A stretch of 64,000 bases of DNA from Oegoconia quadripuncta (Eukaryota; Arthropoda; Insecta; Lepidoptera; Autostichidae): contig OX438744.1 of NCBI GenBank assembly GCA_949316235.1, positions 2,852,001 through 2,916,000 of the forward strand, in the 5' to 3' direction. The notes beneath the pieces are model-generated. The model saw nothing but the letters and a program-made list of their open reading frames with translations. It had not been told where the DNA came from and did no database searches. The translations under genes and the position numbers were made by a program. The first letter of the stretch is position 1. The number at the start of each line of letters is the position of its first letter. Positions 20,171-31,500 of the stretch are shown in pieces.

Positions 20171-20224
20171 CTATTTGCTATTAAATAGCAACCAATAATT
20201 GTGAATATTCCTAAGTCATAGTTA

Positions 20225-20425
20225 TAAATAGATCCGCGGCATCGCCTGCGTGGAATAACTTTGTCGCGGAAATAAAAATAAAAATATCCTATGTTTCAAT
20301 CCAGGGTTTGTTCTACGTATATACAAAATTTCATCCAAATCCGTTCATCCATTTCGCCGTGATTGAGCAACAAAGAAACAAATAAACAAACAAACATCCA
20401 AATTTTCGCATTTATTATATTAGAT
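20225..20425 (+). mobile_element. Helitron-like element, non-autonomous
   Basis: Begins near ATCCGCGGCATCGCCTGCGT and ends CATTTATTATATTAGATTA, with the family's inner blocks (ATCCTATGTTTCAATCCAG, CAAATCCGTTCATCCATTTC). Slightly diverged at its 5' end. Confidence 0.6.
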
Positions 20426-20523
20426 TAACATCTGAAAATATATCTTAAAGGAAAAATATGCCGTCCAACTCACTTCCGTGATTCCGTATTCCATTCCGTA
20501 GTATAGGCGTGGACCAGTCTAAC

Positions 20524-20835
20524 GACTCATCATCTGAGCCCGTAAACATCCCACTGCAGGGATATAGGCCTTCCCTCGTATATAAGGGGTATGGGCCATA
20601 GTCCTCCACGCTGGCCCAATGCGGGTTGGCGACTTCACATGCCTTTGCATTTTTATTTCTCAGGCATGCAGTTTCCTCACGATGTTTTCTTTCGCCGTTT
20701 AAGAGTAGTCGGATAAATACACATAAGTAATTATATTTAACAACTCATTGGTACATTGCCGCCTGGGAATCGAACTCGGACTTCCCCAAATTGGGAGACC
20801 GCGTCTTAACCGCTGAGCCACCGACGCTCGTCCAA
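20524..20835 (-). repeat. SINE, family F
   Basis: tRNA-like head at the right end (GTGGCTCAGCGGTTAAGAC, then GAGTTCGATTCCCAGG), body with TGAAGTCGCCAACCCGCATT, and tail reaching CCCTGCAGTGGGATGTTTAC. Related copies at 38.4, 44.8 and 45.8-46.2 kb. Confidence 0.7.
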
Positions 20836-21007
20836 CGGATAGACCCTTACATTTTTTTTGTGTCAGAAGACCAAAGGCTCTATGTCTCCACTGTAAACTC
20901 CGCAAACTCGTGGTTTATAGTGATTGACGCATATTTACGGCGCTTGTGACTTTGAGAAATAATAATTTTTCATTAGAAATTATTCATTGTAATTATGTGA
21001 ATCTTAA

Positions 21008-21140
21008 ATTCTTCTTCTTTTCGAGTCGACGCAAGATTAAAATTTTATTGGACCAAAACTTAGCCACTCTAACAGCACTCTCTGTGGCGTTAAGGATGCG
21101 TCAAAGGTGCACCTGTCAAGACACGAGGAGCAAGATTTAA
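21008..21140 (-). mobile_element. R1/Jockey-like LINE fragment
   Basis: Nearly the same as part of 34740-34870 (TTGGACCAAAACTTAGCCAC, then GTCAAAGGTGCACCTGTCA). Truncated, non-coding. Confidence 0.55.
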
Positions 21141-21242
21141 AATTTTATAAATAATATTATTATCGTTGATTATTATATGTGTGCTTGACTTATTTGTTGA
21201 CAAGTGTGACAAAATGGCTGCTAGAGTCCGTCATATTGCATA

Positions 21243-21400
21243 GGTTTAAGCGACTTCGTTCGTGTGGAGCATTTCATCAATATCGGCTCAGCAAAAACAT
21301 ATAGGCTGTATATGTTAATCCAGGCCCTAATCTATCTACCAACCAAATTTCATACAAATCTGTCCAGCCGTTTAGGTGAGAAAAGGTAACGAACATCCAC
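21243..21400 (+). repeat. Dispersed repeat, family D
   Basis: Contains CGACTTCGTTCGTGTGGA, TATATGTTAATCCAGG and CCGTTTAGGTGAGAAAAGG, shared with 47389-47673 and 48223-48485. Class uncertain (LINE or Helitron-derived). Confidence 0.5.
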
Positions 21401-21645
21401 TAGTTTTCCGCCCGCGGCTTCGCCTGCGTGGAATAGCTTTATCGTAGATATGTTTGATTTCTATATCCCGCGGGAACTACTCACTTTATCGAGATAAAAT
21501 GTATGCTATGTCTTAATCTAGGGTATATTGTACCTATATACGAAATTTCATCCAAATCCGTTCATCTGTTTCGCCGTGATTGAGCAACAAACAAATAAAC
21601 AAACAAACATCCAAACTTTCGCATTTATAATATTAGTTAGATTAG
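21401..21645 (+). mobile_element. Helitron-like element, near complete
   Basis: Runs from TCCACTAGTTTTCCGCCCGC to CATTTATAATATTAGTTAGA. It inserted next to a family D repeat and is followed at once by an 8-bp minisatellite. Confidence 0.65.
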
Positions 21646-21682
21646 TAGGAATTAGAAGGATGAGTAGGTTAATAGGATAGTA

Positions 21683-21750
21683 GGATGGTAGGATGGTAGG
21701 ATGGTAGGATGGTAGGATGGTAGGATGGTAGGATGGTAGGATGGTAGGAT
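21683..21750 (+). repeat. Minisatellite GGATGGTA, about 8.5 copies
   Basis: Perfect octamer repeat, with degenerate GGATAGTA units on both sides (about 21672 and 21750-21760). It adjoins the Helitron-like end at 21645. Confidence 0.9.
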
Positions 21751-21760
21751 AGTAGCGTTA

Positions 21761-22195
21761 GTAGATTAGAAGGACAGTAGGACAGCAGGACTCGTTGGAT
21801 TTGTTTGAATCGACTTATAACTGTCTGACTGTATGAATGAAACACTAGCTTTTTATTACGGAACCCTAACATTGTCACTAATACAATATGAAGTGACATT
21901 GTTATCTTCATTCATATCACGTTCATACCCATCTGCATGTGTTGTGAATCAGGTAGAGATAAAATGCAATAATCTGTAATTTTGCAATGACAAATGATTC
22001 GCATAAAACTCTGATTAATCTTTAAAAAAAACTGTATCATGTCGACATAACTATGTAATCCACTTAACATCTACAGGCCAAATATGGTAATTTTTTAATG
22101 AACGTGACAAATTTATATTTTAACTTACTTACTGCATCCATAGTTTGTCACGTTAAAAAGTTTGTCAATGGTGATTTTTTACCTACGTGATTCTC
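21761..22195. other. Unassigned DNA
   Basis: No gene. The open frame on the minus strand here is partly the octamer repeat. Confidence 0.35.
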
Positions 22196-22255
22196 TTTTA
22201 TTTTTTATGCACAACTGGTTGATACTTGACCTCAATCACACCTGATGTTAAGACT
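22196..22255 (-). repeat. SINE family B tail fragment
   Basis: TATGCACAACTGG, then CTTGACCTCAATCACACCTG and ATGTTAAG: the 3' 50-60 bp of family B. Confidence 0.55.
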
Positions 22256-22430
22256 TATTAAAGTCAAAACTAAACTCTTTCATTTTCCTAAAAAAACCTA
22301 TCGGTAAAAACAATGCTTATAAAAAATCTACGCCAATTATACCGGATGAGTTTTTTACCGTAAGGAAAAAAAATTGGGTATAGGTATAATAGAAGGTATT
22401 TCACTTACCTATGGGCATAGGTGATTTTTT

Positions 22431-22700
22431 TTTTTTATATGAGAAGGCGGCAAACGAGCATGCGGGTCACCTGATGGAAAGCAATCACCGCCGCCCATGG
22501 ACACCCGCAACACCAAAAGGGTCACAGATGCGTTGCCGGCCTTTGAGGAAGGTGTTATTCTGGAGAGAGACTGGGAGATTGGGCCTCCGGCGCCCTCGCT
22601 CACCGGACGAAGCGCAGTGGCAAAATGCCACTACTCAGACGTCGGTCTTCTGCGAGAGGGTGGTACTTCCCCGGTCGAGCCGGCCCATTCATGCTGCAAG
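22431..22700 (-). mobile_element. CR1-like LINE 3' fragment
   Basis: Same ATATGAGAAGGCGGCAAACG... block as 18303 and 51787, longer here (270 bp). It lacks the adjacent coding region and the reading frame is broken. Confidence 0.6.
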
Positions 22701-24382
22701 CTAAAAGATAAACTAGCTTACATTTAATTATTTACATTTAATTATTTTTTCCGAAACCATCATCCAATAAATCCTTGTGTCATTTAACGGTCGTGTTTGT
22801 AGCCTATTCCACATAATACCATCATTAATCCATCATCCATCAATCAAACCAAATCAACAAATAAAAAAAAATGGAAAAATATGAATTCCAAACATGATAG
22901 GAACCCTACGAATCCCGCCAGCCGCATATCAATCACCGGCCGACGCGTGCGTCGATGACGGTTTTGAAAAAACAAAACTACCAATGCCAGTAACTTCTAT
23001 TCACTTCACTTACATAATTAAGCCCATTTTTTTCGTTACTGTAAAAAAATCATCCGGTGCCAGCACACAGCAATATTATAGTATCAGTAGAGATTATACG
23101 AATAAGTACGTAATTGCGAAATTTTACAGGTAATAAAAGGGATAAGAACAAAAAACAAACATAGGCACGCAAAGTTCGCTCTCGGTAAGTAACACGCTCC
23201 TGCCGGTCATAAATCTTTGACACTAACGCTACTACTACAATAGTTAATCAACGCGATATCAGTGCAAGATTGGTCAGTTTCCGGTGGTAAATGCAAGGCA
23301 TAACATACCAGGGCACTGTAAACTCTACTATGTCAAACTACAAAGTTTCACTATCAGAGAAATTAATATGTACTTCTATTACCTCGTTACATAAATTCGC
23401 ATTTACATAATAGGATATGAATTGACTAAGGGCCGACGCATACTGCGTATTTTATACGTGCAGTCGACGCGCGTTTCACAAACGCGTTCGCTGTCAGCCG
23501 CCGCCGCAGAGACCCAAAAATAGATTATTTCATTTGTATCGATTACAAAGCGACACAAACATGGCCGACAAGCGCACTCTAAGCTCGTCTGTATTTATTT
23601 TTTCATTTTTTCATTATAGTTATTTTTTCATTTTTTTTCTTTTTAAAAGCAACAATATAGCCAGCGTAAGCAGTTTTGTCTCGACGGATGCCATTGTACT
23701 ACTATTGCGGAGGTTTCTGTATAGGTACAGTCGGCAACATAATTAAGGTAGTAAGTGTTTACCTATACATTATGTAAACGGAAATTATTATTCAAGTTTA
23801 TGACAGGTGTAACTAAAATATAAAAAAATCCATCAGCAAGACCTTCATAAAAATTAGGCCTGCCACCTTAATTGTGTTGACGAATGTACAAGCGACTGCA
23901 ACGCATCTGCATCGAGACGTATAATTTGTGAAAGTCTGCAAAGGTTAAGGCTGCGACTAAATCTCGTTTGAAGCGCGTTAACGTGGATCGCCATGCGCGT
24001 AAAAAATACGCCGTGTGTACAGGGTCTATTTATGCGACGAATTTATCACACCTTTATTGACTGAGTAATGGATGTGTGAATTTATCAACATATTGTTTAT
24101 ATGATGAAATACGGTGTCTACTATTTATCTTCACACGCATTTTTTACGATTGCGCATTATATGACTCTAGTCATTATCAATCATTCATTGAGATTGTTGG
24201 AGAGCGACATTTTGGAGACACGCACATTTTGCCCACAACTCAGTTTATTTTCTAACATCATTTTAAAGATTACAAATACAAAATGTCCGCCGAAAGGTGT
24301 GGTGAAATAACCAGAGGGCGGGCAAATGACTAGCGATGGGGTTGAGGTTTTTCTTTTGATATTATAAAAGTCGATCCTGTAC
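22701..24382. other. Non-repetitive stretch with a CpG-rich patch
   Basis: Bases 23400-23600 and 23890-24010 are richer in CpG (CGTGCAGTCGACGCGCGTTT). An ATG in good context at 23562 (CAAACATGGCCG) opens a frame that quickly turns hydrophobic and Phe-rich, so only the first ten codons could be a real first exon. Nothing else supports a gene. Confidence 0.3.
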
Positions 24383-24621
24383 CAATAAATAATAAATAAA
24401 TATTTCGGACACTTACACCAATCATCTAGTCCTAAACTAAGCAAACCTTGTGCTATGGACACTAGATAACGGATAAACATACATAAATATTTATATAAAC
24501 ATCCAAGACTCGGGAATAAATGTTCGTAATCATCACACAAACATTTACCCCTCGCGGGATTCGAACCCGCAACCGTTGGATTCGCTGATAGGATCACTAT
24601 CCACTACACCAATCGGTCGTC
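24383..24621 (-). repeat. SINE, family A, first of a duplicated pair
   Basis: tRNA-like head at the right end (GGTGTAGTGGATAGTGATCC, then GCGGGTTCGAATCCCGCG), body with AACATTTATTCCCGAGTCTT and TTTATGTATGTTTATCCGTT, and a (AATA)n tail at the left. Its right flank is duplicated after the next copy. Confidence 0.8.
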
Positions 24622-24741
24622 TAAACCAATGTACCAATGCAGTAAAGTAAGTAATGCATTTAGAGAAGCCAAGTTAAAATACTTATATTTACCTATTTTA
24701 TTAACTAAAATTAATATATGTATTTTCAGCTTAAATAATAA

Positions 24742-24976
24742 TATAAATAAATAAATATTTCGGACACTTTCACCAATCATCTAGTCCCAAACTAAGCAAA
24801 GCTTGTGCTATGGATACTAGATCACGGATAAACATACATAAATATTTATATAAACATCCAAGACTAAGGAATAAATGTTCGTATTCATCACACAAACATT
24901 TACCCCTCGCGGGATTCGAACCCGCAGCCGTTGGTTTCGCTGATAGGGTCACTATCAACTACACCAATCGGTCGTC
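24742..24976 (-). repeat. SINE, family A, second of a duplicated pair
   Basis: Same family as 24383-24621. The ~85 bp that follow (CAATGTACCAATGCAGTA, then GTAAGTAATGCATTTAGAGA) also follow the first copy, so SINE and flank were duplicated together with a period of about 355 bp. Confidence 0.8.
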
Positions 24977-25061
24977 TAAATCAATGTACCAATGCAGTAC
25001 CGTAAGTAATGCATTTAGAGAAGCCAAGTTAAAATACTTTACACTAAATAATCAATATATC

Positions 25062-25320
25062 AGCTTAAATATTTAATGCTTAGCATGGGCATCAGCTGGG
25101 GACATACTTTTAGAAATTCTAATGAATATTACAATATTTTACCCGTTGTATTACTGTATTTACCTGTGGTTAAAAATAAATTATTCTTAATCTTATTCTT
25201 ATAAGGCTTTCCTGTTTATATATATTGAAAATTTAGAAAACCCCCGAGAAAATAAGTATTATTACCATTATTGGTAATATATTGAGAATATATAATAATA
25301 ATAATAAATAAAGTAGAATC
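25062..25320. other. AT-rich unassigned DNA
   Basis: A short (AAT)n run at about 25290-25312. No gene. Confidence 0.35.
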
Positions 25321-25560
25321 GATCCAATGAAAATGAGATCATTGAGAAGTATGAGTCGGGCGACTTTGAAAGACAGAACCAGGAATAGTGTAATTACTCG
25401 TAGGAGATATGAAGTGTGACAAAGATTGAAAAAAGTTTGCTGAGATGGCTTGGACATGTGCAGAGGATGAATGAAAGAAGACTAACGAATGAGATTACAA
25501 TGCGAATGTGGATAGTAGTGTTGGTAGAGGACGACCACGGCAAACGTATCATGTTCAAAT
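25321..25560 (+). mobile_element. Degenerate RTE-like LINE fragment
   Basis: Conceptual translation over several frames gives LKDRTRNS, RWLGHVQRMNERRLT and a GRGRP-like end, the C-terminus typical of RTE-like reverse transcriptases. Stops and shifts break it. Confidence 0.55.
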
Positions 25561-25644
25561 CTCCGGGAGCGTCAAAAGGCCAAGTTAAGAGTACCCTAAA
25601 CCACGGAGCATGTATGAACACATGATTATGGGAGTGAATAAGAC

Positions 25645-25895
25645 TGCCCGCCCTGAGGAAAAAATCGGCCCGATTATCGGTCCTACAAAAAGTCGGTCGT
25701 GGGCGGGCACACTAAGCCTTCCCGCCCACGGCCGACAATCGGTGACCGATTTTTTTAATGGAACGTACTGATTGTACTGTTTCAAAGCCCACGTCCTACA
25801 AAAAATTGGTTACAATATCGGTGATAAGAGTATTGAGGAAAAAATTGGCCTGATTATCGCTCCTACAAAAAGTCGGTCGTGGGCACACCAAAGCA
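25645..25895. repeat. Inverted-repeat (MITE-like) element and second partial copy
   Basis: GAGGAAAAAATCGGCCCGAT...AAAAAGTCGGTCGTGGGC is followed by the inverse arm (CCCGCCCACGGCCGACAATC...CGATTTTTTT, to about 25757). A second copy of the left arm lies at 25833-25882. No clear target duplication. Confidence 0.5.
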
Positions 25896-26800
25896 AAAGA
25901 GGTGTGTCCGGATCGTAGCCAGTGGAAGTCTGTGGTTTCTACTCCTACGGAAAACAGGCGTGAAATTTTGTATGCAATATCATCGAGGTAAACCAAACCG
26001 TGTTACAGTATATGTGTATATCTAACTAATATAACGATATATACTATATATCACCCTATGCTATAAACCAATGCTGAGATGGGACCTGATTTGATACCAA
26101 CTACTTTGCGACACCGAAAACTACCTACTGCCTAATTTTACATTGCTGTTCCATGTTTTTATATTGTATTATGTAGTACATACAATTATCTATATTATAT
26201 GTGTGCGGCTAAAAGGATCAAATAATGTTTTCTTATTCTTATTGTGTACTTGTATTTTTTCTCATTTAATAGCAAATTTTGTCATTCTGTCTACCCTGTA
26301 TCAAAACGCTGTGCACGCCATTGTATGACACTCTGGGGATCAAGACAGATATCATGCACTTCAAAATCGATCGAGCCTTTTTTGACTACAGAAGGAGGCA
26401 TAGAAATCTGTATACATATACCCATTAAACATTACCATTTCAGAAAAGCAAGTATGAAGACACATTGCAGTCGATTCTGATGTGACATCCCGAAACCAGA
26501 TATAAGAAGTAGTGCTGTCTATTTCGATATCTCGACATCACTTCCATATCCAGCAGTGGGTTAACTGACGTCAGCCTGGCCTCACAACAATTATCTATCA
26601 ATCTCATATCGAAATATCATATCTTTCATCATTATCATCTATTATCAGACTGATGTTTTAAAGATATAGAATTTAACTATCTCCGCTTAGGTATTATACT
26701 ATTTCTATATTTGTATTACTGGCGAATCATCACTTTGTCGGTCTGATTAGTATGTATACGTATGCCAAATTACAGCTTTCTAGTAATGACATCCTCTTAA
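25896..26800. other. Unassigned DNA
   Basis: No gene. Bases 26085-26130 (CTACTTTGCGACACCGAAAA) are inverted-related to about 35772-35800, marking a dispersed repeat. Confidence 0.35.
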
Positions 26801-27113
26801 TATAAACAACATAGGGTTTACGAATCGGAGGTCGCGGATTTGATCTCCCGCGGCGTACATATTTAAGTACTCGCTTTGGTTGGTGGTAGTGCGTTTTAAA
26901 TGTCCGCCTGGCTAGCTACCACCTTCTTATTTAAATCTGCCGCCAAGCAGCAATGTTAATAGCATTGTTGTGTTCCGGTTGTCAGAGATAAGATAGTCAG
27001 TTCCCCCAAATATGTTTGGGTTTCCGGGTCAGTATGCTTCCACCTTCGACCTCATCTTGACTTCACATCAGGTGTGATTGAGGTCAAGCACTTACCCGTA
27101 GTCCAAAAAAAAG
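26801..27113 (+). repeat. SINE, family B (diverged copy)
   Basis: tRNA-like head (GAGGTCGCGGATTTGATCTC) and the family body (GTCCGCCTGGCTAGCTACCA, TTCCGGTTGTCAGAGATAAG, CACATCAGGTGTGATTGAGG), ending in an A-run. 5' end slightly truncated. Confidence 0.75.
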
Positions 27114-27447
27114 AACCGACAGACAGACTACAGCAAAAGTATTAAACCCTAAAATGGCCGAATTGAGAACGTTCTCCTTTTTGAACTCCTCCTTCTCATG
27201 GTCAAGACTAAGAACAAGTGTACCTACCATTAAGAACTGAATTTGCTCTTCGTTCACTCTGCAAATGTACTGCCCATAAACATTTGCTCACGTATTGCTC
27301 TCTAACATGAATATTCAAAACCATATCAGGCATCATAGAGGGCCACAAGTGGCTCGGTACAACTAAATTATATACCGAACCCTTTCTAACCAGTTTCTAA
27401 TGACGTCTACGAGTATAACTTATATAAGATCTCAACTTCACATTCTT

Positions 27448-27690
27448 CCCACTGTAACTCCTGTAAGCCAGGATCAACAGTGGTACTCTGCGCCGCGCCT
27501 ACTGAAGGTAGACGGTGCCCTATGTGTAGGCGACGGCGAGACGGTTATGTGGGACTCCCCTCCCTATCGGGAGGGATACCCACCAAAACGACCTTCCTCG
27601 GCTGTAGAGAGGACCTGGGAACGCATTAGAGGCTCCAGCCCCCCCCCCCCCCCCCCCCGCCTTGCCCCCCTCACAAGGGACCCCTGACTA
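27448..27690 (+). mobile_element. Retroelement-derived fragment with a 20-bp poly-C run
   Basis: TAACTCCTGTAAGCCAGGAT and related blocks recur at 36013-36110. A pure C20 run lies at 27639-27658. It is open in one frame, but the peptide is low-complexity. Probably the end of an R1-like LINE; class uncertain. Confidence 0.4.
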
Positions 27691-28440
27691 ATTAAAAAAA
27701 GAATTTAAGGGTGAAAAAGTAGGAAAGAAAGTCCCATTTCCTTTCTAGCAAATGGGAAATCAATTAATGAATAACTTGGAAGTATAAGTTTGTATTTAAT
27801 AGGTTAATAGCTATTTTTGTAAGTAACTATTATCATTGGAAGAGCGGGGACTCCTGGTACATATAGATATTTATTTACTTAATAGGGGTCCTCAGCAATC
27901 AAATACAAATACAAACAATGGTCACAATAAATCATTTTCATTTCCATTTTCATAACTTGGAAGTGGCTAGAGCAGGCGTAGCTCACAAAACATCGAAGTG
28001 ACATTGAGTAGATGCTCACACATAAGCGCGACCCCACGGCGAACATAGGATAAGATAAGATAACATTTCTCACTTAAATCGATAAGCGTATAGATACAGT
28101 CATCTGTCAAAATCTCGGAAATATTATAATATACGCAATTGAGTTAAAATGAAACGCCATGAGTGTGTGAATTTACACACTCCCCAACGTGGCGCCGACC
28201 GTAAATTACGTTCGATTTATAGCCTGGATCTATCAGCATTGCATAGCAACAGAGCATGTTTGTAAAATTGGCATAAACTAGGCAATTAAACGAGAGATAA
28301 GCCTTCCTCCTGTCGCGGCTGCGCCGGCGCTAGCGAACGAGATAGAACGTGCCAGCTTGCACGTACGCCACCTCGTAGACTCGTGCGCATTGTCGCACGG
28401 TGTAGGTCACTGATCCCCAATACTCCCGCTTCTGTGCAAT
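27691..28440. other. Unassigned DNA, CpG-rich at the right
   Basis: Bases 28300-28400 are G+C-rich and CpG-rich, ahead of the promoter-like motifs at 28448-28486. No coding frame found. Confidence 0.35.
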
Positions 28441-28447
28441 AATTATT

Positions 28448-28486
28448 TATATAAGGGTTTCGGGAATAGTATTCAACACAATCAGT
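28448..28486 (+). promoter_or_regulatory. Candidate orphan core promoter (TATA and initiator)
   Basis: TATATAAG (28448-28455) is followed by ATCAGT (28481-28486, initiator A at 28484), 34-36 bp later, downstream of a CpG-rich 100-bp stretch. A donor-like ATAG/GTATAT near 28571 could end a short non-coding first exon. No downstream gene was found in the window. Confidence 0.35.
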
Positions 28487-28825
28487 AAACTAGAACACTC
28501 ACACTGTGAGAACTGATTAGATAACAGCCGAAACAATCACTAAACCGAACTATACTACATCTACAAACTATAGGTATATACATTACACGTCACAATCATC
28601 ATCTCAATTGGATGTTCAAATAACTTTAAAAGCTTGAAACAATATCCACAGTTCGCCTTTCGATATACCTATATGGAAATACACAAAGTGAGGGGGCAAG
28701 CCCTTCGCAATGTGCAATGTTTTTGTGTAATGTCCCTTAGTTGCCTTTTACGACACTCACTGGAAGAGACGGGTTGGTTCAATTCTATTTACGTGCTAGA
28801 AACCACATGACTCTACCAACTATAC

Positions 28826-28983
28826 ACATATGACTTTATTTACAAAGAAAAATGTATTTATGTAGTCGTAGTATATCAACCATCTGATATTCACAACACA
28901 AGCCCATAGTTGCTTACTGTGGAACTAGATGGCGCTGTGTGTATGTCTGAAGATATTTTATTTATTTATTTATTTATTTATAA
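28826..28983 (+). repeat. SINE, family G, 5'-truncated
   Basis: Body and tail only (ATATCAACCATCTGATATTC, then GGAACTAGATGGCGCTGTGT), ending in (TTTA)n. Confidence 0.65.
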
Positions 28984-29228
28984 CTATAGTCTACTGTAGA
29001 CTAACAAATCATATATACCGGATGAGATTTTTTACCGTAAGGAAAAAAAATAGGGCATATTAAGTAAAATAGAAGTTATTGGCATAGGTAGTTTGATATT
29101 TTTTTTTCGAAAACGCACGCGCCGATTTGTGATTGATATTCGACTGGCGGGATTTGTGGGGTTCCCATCATGCGAAATTTGTTTGGGACTAATATTATCT
29201 CTGAGTTTTCGTTATTTATTTATTTATT

Positions 29229-29421
29229 GACTACCGATTGGTGTAGTGGATAGTGACCCTGTCAGCGAACCCAACGGTTGCGGGTTCGAATCCCGAGAGG
29301 GGTAAATGTTTGTGTGATGAATACAAACATTTATTCCCGAGTCATTGATGTTTATATAAATATTTACGTATGTTTATCCGTTATCTAGTTTCCATAGCAC
29401 AAGCGTCGCTTAGTTTGGTTT
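29229..29421 (+). repeat. SINE, family A, 3'-truncated
   Basis: Clear tRNA-like head (GATTGGTGTAGTGGATAGTG, then TTGCGGGTTCGAATCCCGAG) and most of the body; the AT-rich tail is missing. Confidence 0.75.
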
Positions 29422-29635
29422 TCATTCAATTTCCGGGTGGATTGGTTCTGACATATTTCTCACATTTAAATTTTTATTTGGCATTTGATTAGGTGCTGAC
29501 TGACATGAATTGAAAATATTTTGATAAGTGGATACTTATATAATAATAAGTGATAATACGGTTTTTAGGTATATAATAATAATAATAATATTGTATTGTA
29601 GCATTTAAACTATATTTTTTTTGCACACCAGAAAT

Positions 29636-30135
29636 AATAAATAAATAAATATTTCGGACACTTACACCAATCATCTAGTCTCAAACTAAGCAAAGCTTGT
29701 ACTATGGATACTAGATAACGGATAAACATACATAAATATTTATACACCGTGTAACGGTTAAGTGTAGTCATATTTTAAGGGCTTGTTCTACCCATCAATA
29801 CGAACAACTTTTACTATGGGGGCAACTTCGAAATCGCGAAAAAAAAATCAGCTGTTCCATAGAAAATTTCAATAACCTCCCGATGCAATGTATGAAACAG
29901 CTGATTTTTTTTTCGCGATTTCGAAGTTGCCCCCATAGTAAAAGTTGTTCGTATTGATGGGTAGAACAAGCCCTTAAAATATGACTACACTTAACCGTTA
30001 CACCCTGTATAAACATCCAAGACTAAGGAATAAATGTTCGTATTCATCACACAAACATTTACCCGTCGCGGGATTCGAACCCGCAACCGTTGGTTTCGCT
30101 GATAGGGTCACTATCCACTACACCAATCGGTCGTC
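29636..30135 (-). repeat. SINE, family A, split by a nested MITE
   Basis: Left part 29636-29744 and right part 30008-30135 together make a complete family A copy. The interruption is the inverted-repeat element 29745-30007. Confidence 0.8.
29745..30007. mobile_element. Tc1/mariner-like foldback MITE, 263 bp
   Basis: Nearly perfect inverted repeats of about 112 bp (ends CACCGTGTAACGGTTAAGTG and its near-inverse ending ACACCCTG) around a ~40-bp unique centre. Flanked by TA on both sides; removing the element plus one TA restores the intact SINE sequence. No coding capacity; a TA duplication suggests Tc1/mariner-type mobilisation. Confidence 0.85.
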
Positions 30136-30426
30136 ATCAATGGTTGAACATGTAAGGATCTATATTAACCCCTGTCACCTATTCTATAATGTTTGTACCC
30201 ATGTTCTTCGCAATAAATAAATGAATATGAATGATGTAATTATGTGGGATAGGATACAAAAGCGACCGTCAAATGACACAATTAACGCTTTATTCTATGA
30301 TAATTTTGAAAAAATAAATAAACTACCTATGCCAATACCTTTTATTTAACTTACCTAATATGCCCTATTTTTTTCTTTACTGTAAAAAAAAACTCATCCA
30401 GTATAATGTAACTAAGTCTGCTGTAA
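30136..30426. other. Unassigned spacer
   Basis: No gene; AT-rich. Confidence 0.35.
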
Positions 30427-30753
30427 CCGCCTCCGTGGCTCAATGTAAACAACATTGGGTTTACGATTGAGAGGTCGCGGGTTCGATCCCCAGCGGGGTA
30501 TATGTTTAAGTACTCGGTTTGGTTGGTGGTAGGGCATTTTAAATGTCCGCCTGGCTAGCTACCACCATCTTATCTAAATCTGCCGCCAAGCAGCAATGTT
30601 AATAGTAGCATTGTTGTGTTCCGGTTGTCAGAGATAAGATAGCCAGTCCCCCAAATGTGTTGGGTCAGTACGCTTCCACCTTCGACCTCATCTTCACTTA
30701 ACATCAAGTGTGATTGAGGTCAAGTACTAATCCGTTGTGCATAAAAAAAAAAA
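30427..30753 (+). repeat. SINE, family B (complete copy)
   Basis: Starts CCGCCTCCGTGGCTCAATG, with box-B-like GCGGGTTCGATCCCCAGCGG, the full body, and an A-run tail (CATAAAAAAAAAAA). Confidence 0.8.
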
Positions 30754-31500
30754 GACAGATAAATAACTCTTCTATTTTGTCATAGTAACAAGCACGCAGG
30801 TCAACTGGACGTGAAAAGTTATTGATACTGTCCAGGATAGCTGTTCTGTCTAGCGAGCGAAGTGTCCATGTAACACGATTCCTGTCGGCTTCCCCAAAAT
30901 ATCAGCAATATAAGCCGCTATCATCCGGCTTGTAAGGTGCATGACGTATCTCTTCCCATTACACCATCTGTTTGATCGCTGTAGTCGATGGCTTGATACA
31001 ATCCCACCAAACTATACTGAACCCTGGTGGATTATAGCTCTTGCACTTATCTAAAGAGAGGACGCAGTGCCGAAACATCATCGACCACACAGCTGATATA
31101 TGCCCTGAGATAAATAAGCAAGAAACCCAGGGGTTGCTCTTTGAAAAACAGGTTTTTATATTACAAAAAAAAAACAATAATATTTCATAATTCATTGTAA
31201 AATTGCCTGGCATGCGAACGAGCTGGTTATGTCCAAGGATGATTATCAATTTAATAGTCTGATGTTCCATAATTTGATCTCTTAATAAGTTTCTGTTTTC
31301 GAGTATCTCTAAATTTATTGAAAGAAACATTTTGTATATTAATCAGAACCTTATTGAAAAACTTATATATAGCCCTTTGAATGCATTACTGACTTCACAG
31401 AGGCGACTTATGTGACCTGCAAGTTTATCTTTACTTCTTGTATTAACATCATCTTTATCACTATTTTTCTTAAATTATGTAAGTTTTTGTCGGATCTATA
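30754..31500. other. Possible decayed coding relic, minus strand
   Basis: Minus-strand frames over about 30770-31330 read like protein in pieces (WTLRSLDRT, then CKSYNPPGFS), broken by stops. This may be an old transposon or gene remnant; family not recognised. Confidence 0.3.

Noticed and set aside
21669..21911. 80-codon minus frame with repeated HPTILPSY
   Set aside because: Produced by the GGATGGTA octamer minisatellite.
24540..24621. tRNA genes (here and at 17.7, 24.9, 29.3, 30.1, 36.5, 43.2, 49.9, 50.8 and 63.1 kb)
   Set aside because: Box A and box B are present, but acceptor stems do not pair and each block is followed by the same SINE body. They are SINE heads.
27400..27687. 95-codon frame ending in a proline run
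   Set aside because: The proline run is the C20 homopolymer and the rest matches a dispersed retroelement fragment.
29795..30220. Open frames of 73 and 79 codons around 30 kb
   Set aside because: Both run through the inverted repeat arms and the SINE; no protein-like features.
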